This document shows, in pieces, positions 37,281 through 45,834 of a stretch of DNA of 64,000 bases. Under the pieces are notes generated by a model, which searched no databases, was not told the origin of the DNA, and saw only the letters and a list, made by a program, of their open reading frames with translations. Each line of letters begins with the position of its first letter. Position 1 is the stretch's first letter. Both the position numbers and the translations under genes were made by a program. The stretch is from Methanofollis fontis (GTDB taxonomy: Archaea; Halobacteriota; Methanomicrobia; Methanomicrobiales; Methanofollaceae): assembly GCF_004297185.1 (NCBI RefSeq), contig NZ_PGCL01000005.1, positions 1-64,000 of the forward strand, read 5' to 3'.

Positions 37281-38285
37281 ATGAAGTGCCATTACTGTGA
37301 ACGGAGGTGTGATCTCTCGGATGTGCGGATCGGCTTCTGCAGGATGTATTATTCGAGTGGAGGAACAATCAGGGAGCGTTTTCCCCACCGATGGTCATCA
37401 TACCACGTAACACAGATCGAATCCATTCCGTTTTTCCATGTTTACCCCGGTACACGCACCCTCCAGGTGGGAACAGCCGGCTGCAACCTCGCATGCACCT
37501 ACTGCTCAAATCCCCACATGGCAAGAACGGACCCCGCAAGGATCGAGCTCCACCATGCATCACCCGAACACCTTGTGAGCCTCGCAGAAAAGGAGGGGTG
37601 CCATACGATCACCTTCGGCATCAACGAACCAACGGTTTCTCTCCCTTCACTCCTCGATCTTGCCACAACTGCACAGGAGCATGAAATTCCCGTTGGCTGC
37701 CTCACAAACGGCTATATGACCGAGGAATCCGCTCGAACACTTGGAGAACACCTATCTTTTGTGAACATCAGCCTGAAATCATTAACATCAACATTCTATC
37801 AAAAATATGCCGGTGTCGAGAGCGTGGACCCGGTGCTCAGGACCATTGAGATCCTTGCCGGACACTGCCATGTTGAGGTGACCACTCCCGTTATACAGGG
37901 CATTAACGAAGATGAGATCGCCGGTATCGCCCGATTCATCGCGGGAATCGATCCATTCATCCCCTGGCATTTCTTTCCCCTCCTCCCTGAACACCATATA
38001 TCCGGCAAAGAGGCGCCCGAGATCAGGCATATCGACGCCAACATCGAGCCCATACGGGAGATCCTGCCGTATGTGTATTTCAGCAATGGTATTGGACCAG
38101 ATCAGTTCAACACCATCTGTCCAGGATGCGGGAGGACGGTCGTCGAGCGAATCAACGGCGGAGGACGCGGCAGAAAAATCGTCCGCGATCTGCTCGAAGA
38201 TGGTACCTGCCCATACTGCGGAGGGGAAATTCCCCTCCATGGGAGGCGTGTTGCATTGGATTCCATAGAGGTCAACGACCGATGA
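37281..38285 (+). CDS. AmrS-like radical SAM enzyme
   Basis: This 334-aa protein resembles the radical SAM member of the AmmeMemoRadiSam group and pyruvate-formate-lyase-activating-type enzymes. It has an N-terminal cysteine set ('CHYCERRCDL', 'GFCRMYY'), 'ESIPFFHVYPGTRTLQVGTAGCNLACTYC' containing CxxxCxxC, and a C-terminal zinc-ribbon-like part ('CPGCGRTVVER', 'CPYCGGEIP'). The substrate is unknown. It is translationally coupled (ATGA) to an orphan gene, a methyltransferase and a metal-chelate ABC transporter, so it may modify the transported ligand (inference). Confidence 0.85.
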   Translation: MKCHYCERRCDLSDVRIGFCRMYYSSGGTIRERFPHRWSSYHVTQIESIPFFHVYPGTRTLQVGTAGCNLACTYCSNPHMARTDPARIELHHASPEHLVSLAEKEGCHTITFGINEPTVSLPSLLDLATTAQEHEIPVGCLTNGYMTEESARTLGEHLSFVNISLKSLTSTFYQKYAGVESVDPVLRTIEILAGHCHVEVTTPVIQGINEDEIAGIARFIAGIDPFIPWHFFPLLPEHHISGKEAPEIRHIDANIEPIREILPYVYFSNGIGPDQFNTICPGCGRTVVERINGGGRGRKIVRDLLEDGTCPYCGGEIPLHGRRVALDSIEVNDR

Positions 38286-38683
38286 TCGGGGTCATCGACC
38301 TCAGGAACGGGAAGAGGGATCAGTGCGGACAGCCCGCTGGTCGGTATTGCACGCAGGATCCAGGCAGACCACTGCCACCCCGGCGACCGGACCCCGGAAA
38401 GCACCTCCCTGATCAGGCCTACCCGCCGGGGTTCCGATACTATCCTGAGGACGGCGAGGGGCGGGAGTATCCCTTTGCCGGGCCCTACACCACGATGCCT
38501 GCAGACACCCTGGGTTCTGCCTATGAGGGGCGCAGCGCGGCAGTCGGGAGTCGGAGCACCCTGACGCATGTGTATGCCGGTACCGACATCACCGTCGAGT
38601 GTTTTGCCCGCAACCTCTACAATTACGGCACGATGGCGGCGGTCCGCAGAGATAAAAATGAACAATGGAGGGGGATCCAGTGA
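38282..38683 (+). CDS. Unrecognised 133-aa protein in radical SAM/transporter operon
   Basis: I do not recognise this protein. Its reality is supported by a four-base ATGA overlap with the radical SAM gene and a GTGA overlap with the following methyltransferase. The first 45 residues are rich in Arg, Pro and Gly and may be partly disordered. The C-terminal part is more ordered-looking ('FAGPYTTMPADTLGSAYEG', 'TDITVECFARNLYNYG'). No metal motif or membrane helix is seen. The Pro/Arg-rich start could reflect an upstream frameshift, so the N-terminal part is less certain. Confidence 0.55.
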   Translation: MIGVIDLRNGKRDQCGQPAGRYCTQDPGRPLPPRRPDPGKHLPDQAYPPGFRYYPEDGEGREYPFAGPYTTMPADTLGSAYEGRSAAVGSRSTLTHVYAGTDITVECFARNLYNYGTMAAVRRDKNEQWRGIQ

Positions 38684-39336
38684 AAAAACACGATCAGAAA
38701 GGGACATTTTCGGACCGGGAGTCGGCAGAGCGGTTTGCTCGCCTCTCAGAAAGGGTGTTTGCACCGGTCAACACTGCCATCGCCCGCCAGATTGTAGCAG
38801 AATGCGGGATCACCCGGGGAACGGCGATCGAAATCGGGAGCGGCCCTGCCCACCTCGCAATCGAGGTGGCACGGATCACCGACCTCCGGGTGATCGCCCT
38901 CGACATCTCGGTGCCGATGCGATCCATTGCGGCCAGAACCATCCATGACGCCGGACTCTACGATCAGATCACCCCGCTCAGCGGCGACGCTGCGGCGATC
39001 CCGCTCTCCGATGCATCGACGGACCTCGTCTTCAGCAAGGGATCGGCCTTTTTCTGGCCTGATCCTGCAGGGGCATTCAGGGAGATCCGGCGGGTGCTCG
39101 GACCTGGCGGTCAGGCATGGATCGGCGGCGGGTTCGGGAGCGCCGAGATCCTCGAGAGGGTCAGGGAGCAGATGGACCGTATCGATACGGCCTGGATCGA
39201 AGGGGTGCACGAGCGCCTCAGTGACAGGACCGCGGAACGGTTCAGGGCAGACCTGGACCGGGCGGGGATCGAGGACTATACCATCCTCCGAGAACCCTGG
39301 CACCTCTGGATCCGTTTTTCACGGGGTGAGGGATGA
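38680..39336 (+). CDS. Class I SAM-dependent methyltransferase
   Basis: This 218-aa protein has the SAM-binding motif 'AIEIGSGPAHLAIEVA' (about residues 40-55), the acidic 'VIALDISVPM', motif II-like 'DLVFSKGSAFFWPD' and the post-motif 'FREIRRVLGPGGQAWIGGG', typical of the UbiE/Methyltransf_11 type. GTG at 38680 is chosen because the ribosome site GGAGGGGG lies just upstream and it overlaps the previous stop; ATG at 38665 is the alternative. Its stop overlaps the permease start (ATGA). The substrate is unknown but may be the ligand carried by the adjacent transporter. Confidence 0.88.
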   Translation: MKKHDQKGTFSDRESAERFARLSERVFAPVNTAIARQIVAECGITRGTAIEIGSGPAHLAIEVARITDLRVIALDISVPMRSIAARTIHDAGLYDQITPLSGDAAAIPLSDASTDLVFSKGSAFFWPDPAGAFREIRRVLGPGGQAWIGGGFGSAEILERVREQMDRIDTAWIEGVHERLSDRTAERFRADLDRAGIEDYTILREPWHLWIRFSRGEG

Positions 39337-40379
39337 GAGACATAGACTCGACCCATAACTGGACGACAATCGGGGTGCTTGCCGGACTCCCAATTCTATT
39401 GTTCGTTTTTTCCCTCTTTCTCGGCCGCTACACGATCGATCCCTTCACGGCCATCCAGATCATTGCGGCAGGGATCACCGACGCCATCCCCTCATTCCCC
39501 GTCTCGATCCCGCATACCTGGCCAGCGGTGATGGACACCATCGTGTGGCGGATCAGAATCCCCCGCATCTGTGCGGCGATGCTCGTGGGTTCGGGGCTTG
39601 CCATATCAGGCGCCGCCTTCCAGGGCCTCTTCAGAAACCCGCTGGTCTCTCCGCATATCCTGGGTGTCGACTCAGGTGCGGGTTTCGGGGCGGCGCTCGG
39701 TATCCTGATCTCGGGATCCCTTCTTGTGGTCCAGGGGCTTGCCTTCACCTTCGGGATCGTGGCCGTGGTGGCAACCTACCTGCTCGCCCGCGTCTACCGC
39801 ACCACCCCCACCCTGGTGCTGGTGCTGGCCGGCATCATCGTGGGCGCCTTTTTCCAGGCGATGATATCGCTCACCAAATATGTCGCCGATCCGTTTGAGA
39901 AACTCCCGGCCATCGTCTTCTGGCTGATGGGGAGCCTTGCAGATGTCAGGATCGGCGACCTGATCATCGTCGGACCGCTGATCATCGGGTGCATGATCAT
40001 TCTCCTGCTGATCAGGTGGCGGATCAACATCCTGTCGGTAGGAGACGACGAAGCAAAGGCGCTCGGCATCAACACCACCAGGATGGCACAGATCATCATC
40101 ATCTGCGCCACCATCATCACGGCAACGGCCGTCTGCATCAGCGGGATCATCGGATGGGTGGGGCTTGTCGTCCCGCACATCGCCCGCATGATCGTCGGAC
40201 CGGACTACAGGAAGATCCTGCCAGTCTCGGTGGTGATCGGGGCATGCTATCTCCTCATCGTCGACGACATCGCCCGCACCCTCACCGCCGCCGAGATCCC
40301 GCTCGGCATCCTCACCGCCGTGATCGGGGCCCCGGTGTTCGCCTATCTGCTGAAGTTCAGGAAGGTGGGGTGGGAATGA
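39333..40379 (+). CDS. FecCD-family ABC transporter permease
   Basis: This 348-aa membrane protein has about ten hydrophobic helices and FecCD/BtuC signature stretches: 'WRIRIPRICAAMLVGSGLAISGAAFQGLFRNPLVSPHILGVDSGAGFGAALG' is spread over the first third, and 'GWVGLVVPHIARMIVGPDYRKILP' contains the ATPase-coupling EAA-like region. It moves iron-chelate, corrinoid or similar ligands across the membrane. It overlaps both its methyltransferase neighbour and its ATPase partner by four bases. Confidence 0.94.
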   Translation: MRDIDSTHNWTTIGVLAGLPILLFVFSLFLGRYTIDPFTAIQIIAAGITDAIPSFPVSIPHTWPAVMDTIVWRIRIPRICAAMLVGSGLAISGAAFQGLFRNPLVSPHILGVDSGAGFGAALGILISGSLLVVQGLAFTFGIVAVVATYLLARVYRTTPTLVLVLAGIIVGAFFQAMISLTKYVADPFEKLPAIVFWLMGSLADVRIGDLIIVGPLIIGCMIILLLIRWRINILSVGDDEAKALGINTTRMAQIIIICATIITATAVCISGIIGWVGLVVPHIARMIVGPDYRKILPVSVVIGACYLLIVDDIARTLTAAEIPLGILTAVIGAPVFAYLLKFRKVGWE

Positions 40380-41164
40380 TCCTGGATGTCAGAGATGCCG
40401 CCTTCTCCTATGACGGCACACGGATGATCTTTGCGGGGGTCTCCTTCTCCATCGGACGGGGGGAGTGCCTCTGCATCCTGGGCCCGAACGGCACCGGGAA
40501 GTCCACCCTGATCAAATGTCTCATCAACGTCCTCCCCCTGAATATGGGCAGCATCACGCTCGGAGGGGAGGAGATCGTCACGCTCCCCAGAACAGAGGTG
40601 GCCCGGCAGATCGCCTATGTGCCGCAGGCCCACCAGATCGTCTTCCCCTTTGCGGTCATCGACTTCGTCCTGATGGGGCGGGCCCCCCACCTCTCCCTCT
40701 TCGCCACGCCGGGTCGTGCCGACCGTCAGATTGCAGAGGAGGCACTGGTCACCGTGGGGATAGAGCATCTCGCCGCTCGTCCGGTATCCGAGATCAGCGG
40801 GGGCGAGCTGCAGCTGGCCCTCATCGCCCGGGCGCTGGCACAGCAGCCCGCCGTGATGGTCCTCGACGAACCGACCTCCCACCTCGATTTCGGCAACCAG
40901 GTACGAGTCCTCCGTCTCATCGAACGACTTGCCGACGAGGGGATCGCCGTGATCATGACCTCACACTTCCCGGATCATAGCTTCATCATTTCTCAGAATG
41001 TGGCGATCATGAAGGACGGAGGGTTTATCGCCGTCGGACCGGCAGAAGAGGTGCTGACCCCTGAACATCTCGGTGCGGCCTACGGGATCGATGTGGCGAT
41101 CACCTATGTCGAGGAGGCCGGACGGCGGGTCTGCATCCCCTCCATATACCGGCCCCCGAGATAA
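40376..41164 (+). CDS. FecE/BtuD-like ABC transporter ATPase
   Basis: This 262-aa ATPase has Walker A 'GPNGTGKSTL', a Q-loop in 'VPQAHQIVFPFAV', the signature 'ISGGELQL' and Walker B 'VMVLDEPTSHLD'. It powers the FecCD-type permease with which it overlaps (ATGA). The sequence resembles iron-siderophore and cobalamin ATPases, which cannot be told apart by eye. The binding-protein gene follows after 132 bases with its own possible control site. Confidence 0.94.
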   Translation: MILDVRDAAFSYDGTRMIFAGVSFSIGRGECLCILGPNGTGKSTLIKCLINVLPLNMGSITLGGEEIVTLPRTEVARQIAYVPQAHQIVFPFAVIDFVLMGRAPHLSLFATPGRADRQIAEEALVTVGIEHLAARPVSEISGGELQLALIARALAQQPAVMVLDEPTSHLDFGNQVRVLRLIERLADEGIAVIMTSHFPDHSFIISQNVAIMKDGGFIAVGPAEEVLTPEHLGAAYGIDVAITYVEEAGRRVCIPSIYRPPR

Positions 41165-41187
41165 CCATTTTTATTTAACATTTGGTT

Positions 41188-41202
41188 TTGGTACAATACC
41201 AA
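41188..41202. promoter_or_regulatory. Inverted repeat upstream of the tandem binding protein
   Basis: TTGGTA (41188-41193) and TACCAA (41197-41202) form a perfect inverted repeat around CAA, in an AT-rich stretch 95 bases before the binding-protein start. It could be an operator for a metal-responsive repressor that sets binding-protein levels apart from the rest of the operon. The AATACCAA half also occurs upstream of the ECF transporter at 23609-23616. Confidence 0.4.
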
Positions 41203-41296
41203 CATTTAAGCAGAGACCTGCAGAGTAAGGATGCTGAAGATCAGGAAAGGACACAATTGAGCCTGATTTTCAATAAAGATGATTCAGGAGTCAACT

Positions 41297-43603
41297 ATGA
41301 GAAAAATTGACCACATTTTCATTATATCAATCCTCTTTCTTCTCCTGGCAACCGCCGTCACCTGCGGGTGCCTCTCCGGTACAACCACTGAACCGGGGCC
41401 AGAAGAAGGTGGAGCGCCCGAACAGCAGTCACCACCAACAGGGTCTGACGACACGACGGGCGCCACGACAAACGCCGCCACCACGCAGACACAATCTGCT
41501 CAGGCTGAAAGCAACGGTGAAACCCAAACTGACGGAACACCGGTTGAAGAGACAACGGCGCCTGAAGAAACCATCGAACCGGAAGAAACAACCGAAACTG
41601 AGGAAACAACCGCCGGCTCCTCCTCAGGCGGCGGCGGGTCCGGGGATTCCGGCGACGATCCCGACATTCGCTATGTACAGGACACCGTCGGTCGTCTGGT
41701 CCAACTCCCCTATGATGTGAACGGGGTGCTCACCACCAACCCGACCACCACGATCATGGTCTACATGATCGCGCCCGAGAAACTCCTCGGATGGAACTTC
41801 AATCCCGGTGATCCGATGCCGGCAGACTACAAGAGTCTCCCGGTCGTCGGAGGATGGTTCGGGTCCATGAGCGGCAACTACGAGACCTTCATCGCCCTCG
41901 GGCCGGACGTGATCATCGACGGCGCAAACTGCCAGGGCACCCTTGAGGAAAACATCGAGGAGCGGCAGGCAAACTTCGACCCGATCCCGGTCGTCGGCGT
42001 GCTGTCCTCAAACGATGCAACACATTTCGAGGCGACAGTCGGATTTGTCGGGGAGATCCTGGGCGACCAGGACCGCGCCAGCAACCTCATCGAGTTCTAC
42101 CGGAACGTCAAGGACGAGGTCACCGACAGGACGGCCGATATCCCTGAGGACGAGCGCCGCCGCGTCTACTATGCCGAGGGGGCGGACGGACTCACCACCG
42201 ATCCGACCGGTTCCTTCCACGCCCAGGTCATCGACATCTGCGGCGGGGTGAACGTGGCCGAATGCGCCGTCACGCCGGGATCAGGCAAGACACCGGTCTC
42301 GATAGAGCAGGTGCTGCTCTGGAACCCGGACCTGATCTTCTGTGACGATCCAAACTTTGCCGCCTCGGTCTACACCGACCCGCAGTGGCAGGAGATCGAC
42401 GCAGTCAAGAACCATCAGGTCTTCTACACTCCCTACGGGCCCTTCAGCCTCTTCAACACCCCGCCGAGCACCAACCTGATACCGGGCATGCTCTGGGCAG
42501 GGGCAGTGATGTACCCTGACGAGTTCGAGGACATGGACGTTGTCGGGACGATCGGTCAGTTCTATTCCGAATTCTATCACGTCGACCTCACTGATGACGA
42601 GGTCACCGCCATCATCGGCGATCTCCCGGAGGCGACACACACCCGTTATATGACCGACATGGTCGGGCGGCGGATCATCGTCCCGGACGAGGTGAACGGC
42701 GTGCTCACCACCAACCCGACCACCACGATCATGACCTACATGATCGCGCCCGACAAACTCCTCGGATGGAACTTCAACCCCGGCGACCCGATGCCGGCGG
42801 ACTACAAGAGTCTCCCGGTCGTTGGGGGATGGTTCGGGTCCATGAGCGGCAACTACGAGACCTTCATCGCCCTCGGCCCTGATCTGATCATCGACGGGGC
42901 GAACTGCCAGGGCACCCTTGAGGAAAACATCGAGGAGCGGCAGGCAAACTTCGACCCGATCCCGGTCGTCGGCGTGCTTGCATCGAACGATGCAACGCAG
43001 TTCGAAACCACCGTTAGTTTTGTCGGAAGGGTGCTCGGGAGTCAGGACGAGGCCGGTTCCCTGATCGAGTTCTACAATGAGGTGATGGACGAGGTCTCCG
43101 CCCGCACAGGCGACATCCCTGAGGACGAGCGTCGCCGCGTCTACTATGCAGAGGGTGCGGATGGACTCGCCACAGATCCCACCGGTTCCTTCCACGCCCA
43201 GGTCATCGAAATCTGCGGTGGGGTGAACGTGGCCGAATGCGCCGTCACGCCGGGATCAGGCAAGACACCGGTCTCGATAGAGCAGGTGCTGCTCTGGAAC
43301 CCGGACCTGATCTTCTGTGACGATCCAACCTTTGCTACATCGGTCTACACCGACCCACTCTGGGAGAACGTCACGGCCGTGGAGAACCACCAGGTCTTCT
43401 ACACGCCCTATGGACCGTTCAGTGTCTTCAACGCCCCGCCGAGCACCAACCTGATACCGGGCATGCTCTGGGCAGGGGAGATGATGTATCCCGACCGGTT
43501 TGCCGATCTCGATGTCGAAGGACGGATCACCGCATTCTACAGTGAGTTCTACCACTATGACCTCACGCCTGCAGACTACGATGACCTCTTCACCTCCAAC
43601 TGA
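41297..43603 (+). CDS. Lipoprotein with two tandem FecB-type substrate-binding domains
   Basis: This 768-aa protein should catch the ligand for the adjacent FecCD/ATPase pair. It has a signal peptide with lipobox-like 'AVTCGCLSG' (about residues 20-28) and an acidic Thr/Glu-rich stalk (about 30-120). Two periplasmic-binding-protein domains follow, at about 126-445 and 451-768. The domains share long identical runs, for example 'LPVVGGWFGSMSGNYETFIA' and 'SGKTPVSIEQVLLWNPDLIF', so the duplication is recent or kept alike by gene conversion. ATG at 41297 has the ribosome site CAGGAG. The ligand (iron chelate, corrinoid or another metal complex) is not known. Confidence 0.92.
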   Translation: MRKIDHIFIISILFLLLATAVTCGCLSGTTTEPGPEEGGAPEQQSPPTGSDDTTGATTNAATTQTQSAQAESNGETQTDGTPVEETTAPEETIEPEETTETEETTAGSSSGGGGSGDSGDDPDIRYVQDTVGRLVQLPYDVNGVLTTNPTTTIMVYMIAPEKLLGWNFNPGDPMPADYKSLPVVGGWFGSMSGNYETFIALGPDVIIDGANCQGTLEENIEERQANFDPIPVVGVLSSNDATHFEATVGFVGEILGDQDRASNLIEFYRNVKDEVTDRTADIPEDERRRVYYAEGADGLTTDPTGSFHAQVIDICGGVNVAECAVTPGSGKTPVSIEQVLLWNPDLIFCDDPNFAASVYTDPQWQEIDAVKNHQVFYTPYGPFSLFNTPPSTNLIPGMLWAGAVMYPDEFEDMDVVGTIGQFYSEFYHVDLTDDEVTAIIGDLPEATHTRYMTDMVGRRIIVPDEVNGVLTTNPTTTIMTYMIAPDKLLGWNFNPGDPMPADYKSLPVVGGWFGSMSGNYETFIALGPDLIIDGANCQGTLEENIEERQANFDPIPVVGVLASNDATQFETTVSFVGRVLGSQDEAGSLIEFYNEVMDEVSARTGDIPEDERRRVYYAEGADGLATDPTGSFHAQVIEICGGVNVAECAVTPGSGKTPVSIEQVLLWNPDLIFCDDPTFATSVYTDPLWENVTAVENHQVFYTPYGPFSVFNAPPSTNLIPGMLWAGEMMYPDRFADLDVEGRITAFYSEFYHYDLTPADYDDLFTSN
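41671..43600 (+). repeat. 975-base tandem duplication within the binding-protein gene
   Basis: Two in-frame copies with a period of 975 bases (325 codons) encode the two binding domains. Matching points are 41726 and 42701 ('VLTTNPTTTIM'). Several stretches of tens of bases are identical at DNA level, including around 42270-42350 and 43245-43325, while intervening parts differ mainly at third positions. Confidence 0.9.
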
Positions 43604-43822
43604 ACCCTTTTCTCTTTTTAGCGATGACGGGAGGCACCATCAAACAACCGGGATGAGCGACCTATTTTCTGAATTATAGCACGAAAAAAGGGCAAAAAGG
43701 CAAAAAGCTGGCAGAAACGCAGCCCAAGACATACCTCGCAGGAGACAACTACAAAAAGGAGGGGAGAGGCAGTATGGCCGCAGCCCCTCTTCATCCCGGA
43801 CGGGTGTCAGAATATATCCGGT

Positions 43823-44635
43823 TCACCCCCGGATCACGGTCCCGACCGGCTCTCCCCTGATGGCCCGCGTGATGTTCCCGGGCACATGCCCGTTGACCAC
43901 CCGGATCTCCCTGATGTGCCGGGTGTGGAGGAGGAGTTCCACCGCCCTTCTCTCAAGCACCATGTCCTCCATGTCCATCGAGAGGAGTTCTGCGGCGGTG
44001 ATCTCGGGGATGAACTCTGCATTCGCATTCTCCCTCGGGTCCTCGGCGAACTGGCCGTCGACATTCTTGGCAAGGATACAGTTCTTCGCCCCCATCACCT
44101 CGGCAATGAGCACGGCGCCGGTATCGGTGCGGTTCGGCGGGATCGATCCCATATCGGCCGGCTGCTCGTAGAGGCCGTACGGGGGGGTGCCGTGGGTCAC
44201 CGGCAGCAGACCCAGAGCGATCAGGGTGGGGAGTTCGAGCAGGTCGTCGGTCTTGATCCTGACCCCGTTGTACTTCGAGAGGAGCACAGACATCATGATG
44301 GCATTCTGTTCGCTGATCTTGCCCGCCAGTTCGGCGAGCACACCGGTGGGCATACCGAGATTGATCCCGATGTCCATGATATGCCGCACCCGTCCCCCGC
44401 CCCCGGTGACGACCAGGACCTGTTCTCCCTCACCCTTCAGGGCACCGATCTCCTCGACGATCGGGAAGACCACATCCTTGCCATAGTCGATGGTGCCGTG
44501 TCCGCCGAACTTGATCACGTTCAGTGCGGGCATGATCCGGATCTGCGGGATCTCATCGATACGGCGCATCAACCCCTTTCTCACCAGCGTCTCCCCCCGG
44601 AGACCGGACTCCAGCTCAAAGCGTCCTTTAGTCAT
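43823..44635 (-). CDS. Molybdenum storage protein (MoSto)-like amino-acid-kinase-fold protein, copy 1
   Basis: This 270-aa protein has the UMP/amino-acid kinase fold and closely recalls the MosA/MosB subunits that store polymolybdate or polytungstate clusters with ATP. Key stretches are 'VIKFGGHGTIDYG', 'VVTGGGGRVRHIMDIGINLGMPTGVLAELA', 'SEQNAIMMSVLL', 'GLYEQPADMGSIPPNRTDTGA' and 'NGHVPGNITRAIRGEPVGT', spread over the whole length. A TATA box (GTATATAC, minus) sits about 22 bases before the ATG, so the mRNA may be leaderless. Ordinary UMP kinase is less likely given the paralogue and the Mo/W transporters downstream. Confidence 0.78.
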   Translation of the reverse strand: MTKGRFELESGLRGETLVRKGLMRRIDEIPQIRIMPALNVIKFGGHGTIDYGKDVVFPIVEEIGALKGEGEQVLVVTGGGGRVRHIMDIGINLGMPTGVLAELAGKISEQNAIMMSVLLSKYNGVRIKTDDLLELPTLIALGLLPVTHGTPPYGLYEQPADMGSIPPNRTDTGAVLIAEVMGAKNCILAKNVDGQFAEDPRENANAEFIPEITAAELLSMDMEDMVLERRAVELLLHTRHIREIRVVNGHVPGNITRAIRGEPVGTVIRG

Positions 44636-44652
44636 AGGATCACACGGGAAAA

Positions 44653-44674
44653 GTATATACACTAATATATAGTG
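44653..44674. promoter_or_regulatory. Divergent promoter and palindrome between MoSto-like copy 1 and small protein 1
   Basis: A minus-strand TATA box (44653-44660) and a plus-strand AT-rich BoxA (44664-44671) lie almost on top of each other. The inverted repeat CACTA/TAGTG (44660-44664 and 44670-44674, centre ATATA) overlaps both. One bound regulator could therefore switch both genes. Confidence 0.5.
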
Positions 44675-44713
44675 ATTTGTGTGCTGCCGATCATATGCGG
44701 CAGGGGGGACGTC

Positions 44714-44941
44714 ATGAAATTTTATGTGCGTGAACGCCAGAAGGTCGGTGCCGGCGTCAAGCAACCCAAGTTCAGGGTGGTCGCCGTCACCGGAGAGAAG
44801 GCAGACGAGGGGCACCTCAAGGTCGAGGCGGTCCATTTCAGGAAGAACGAGATCGAGGCGATCGCCAGGGATGTCGGTGCCGAGATCGTCTGGCTTGAAC
44901 CGATGCCCGAGGAAGAGCGCGGGAGCATGAAAGAGGAGTGA
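44714..44941 (+). CDS. 75-aa protein of unknown function, paralogue 1, divergent from MoSto-like gene
   Basis: I do not recognise this family. The protein begins 'MKFYVRERQKVGAGVKQPKF', continues with alternating strands ('RVVAVTGE', 'HLKVEAVHF'), one helix ('KNEIEAIARDVG'), then 'AEIVWLEPMPEEER' and a charged tail. It has no Cys, so metal binding would need His or acidic residues. It is transcribed divergently from the MoSto-like gene across a 78-base promoter and has a close paralogue in the same arrangement at 45887. A GGGGGG ribosome site precedes ATG. The position suggests a regulator or accessory protein for Mo/W storage. Confidence 0.85.
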   Translation: MKFYVRERQKVGAGVKQPKFRVVAVTGEKADEGHLKVEAVHFRKNEIEAIARDVGAEIVWLEPMPEEERGSMKEE

Positions 44942-44985
44942 ACACAGAGGGGCATGTGAAGCCCCTTTCTCCTAAAATTTTCTGT

Positions 44986-45834
44986 TTACCGCCGGATCAC
45001 GGTCCCGACCCGCTCTCCCCTGAGGGCCTTTGTGATGGTGCCGGGCACATGCCCGTTGACCACCCGGATCTCGGTGATGTGCTTGGTATAGAGCAGGAGT
45101 TCCACCGCCTTCTTCTCGAGCACCATGTCCTCCATATCGCGGGCGAGGAGTTCAGATGCCGTGATCTCAGGTATGAACTCCGCATCGGGGTCAAGGCGCG
45201 GGTCCTCGGCATAAAGTCCATCGACATTCTTGGCCAGGATGCAGGTCTTCGCCCCCATCACCTCGGCAATGAGCACGGCGCCGGTATCGGTGCGGTTCGG
45301 CGGGATCGATCCCATCTCCGGGGGTTGCTCATAGAGACCATAGGGCGGTGTGCCGTGGATCACCGGGAGCAGACCCAGTGAGGTGAGGGTGGGGAGATTG
45401 AGGAGGTCGTCGGATGCCACCTGCACACCACCGTGCGGTGAGAGGAGGAGGGACATCATCAGGGCGTTCTGTTCGCTGATTGTGCCCGCCAGTTCGGCGA
45501 GCACACCGGTGGGCATGCCCAGGTTGATCCCGATGTCCATGATATGCCGCACCCGTACGCCGCCACCGGTGACGACAAGGAGTTTCTCGCCGGACTGTTT
45601 CAGCGCCCCGAGCTCCTCAACGATCGGGAAGACGACGTCGCGGCCGAAATCCATCGTGCCGTGCCCGCCGATCTTCACCACTTTGAGGTCGGGCATGATC
45701 CGGATCTGCGGGATCTCAGAAACCCTCTTCATAAGCCCTTTTCTGACAAGCGTCTCCCCACGAAGACCAGAATCCAGTTCGAACCGTTGTTCTTTGATAG
45801 TATCACCAGATGGAAAAAGTATATATTTCAGCAT
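44986..45834 (-). CDS. Molybdenum storage protein (MoSto)-like amino-acid-kinase-fold protein, copy 2
   Basis: This is a close paralogue of the 43823-44635 protein, with 'VVKIGGHGTMDFG', 'VVTGGGVRVRHIMDIGINLGMPTG', 'SEQNALMMSLLL' and 'MGSIPPNRTDTGAVLIAEVM'. Two different copies would suit a heteromeric MosA/MosB-like cage. The start is doubtful. The ATG at 45834 gives 282 residues, but its first codons read through a TATA box (45819-45826, minus). Alignment with copy 1 points to an ATC codon at 45798, giving exactly 270 residues. Both copies share coding-type similarity from 'RFEL' onward. Confidence 0.78.
   Translation of the reverse strand: MLKYILFPSGDTIKEQRFELDSGLRGETLVRKGLMKRVSEIPQIRIMPDLKVVKIGGHGTMDFGRDVVFPIVEELGALKQSGEKLLVVTGGGVRVRHIMDIGINLGMPTGVLAELAGTISEQNALMMSLLLSPHGGVQVASDDLLNLPTLTSLGLLPVIHGTPPYGLYEQPPEMGSIPPNRTDTGAVLIAEVMGAKTCILAKNVDGLYAEDPRLDPDAEFIPEITASELLARDMEDMVLEKKAVELLLYTKHITEIRVVNGHVPGTITKALRGERVGTVIRR

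Noticed and set aside
42281-43195. 304-codon minus-strand frame inside the tandem binding-protein gene
   Set aside because: It is an antisense shadow; both of its similar halves simply reflect the forward-strand duplication.
44938-45381. Plus-strand frame opposite MoSto-like copy 2
   Set aside because: It is an antisense shadow of the conserved kinase-fold gene; the equivalent shadow exists opposite copy 1 for the same reason.
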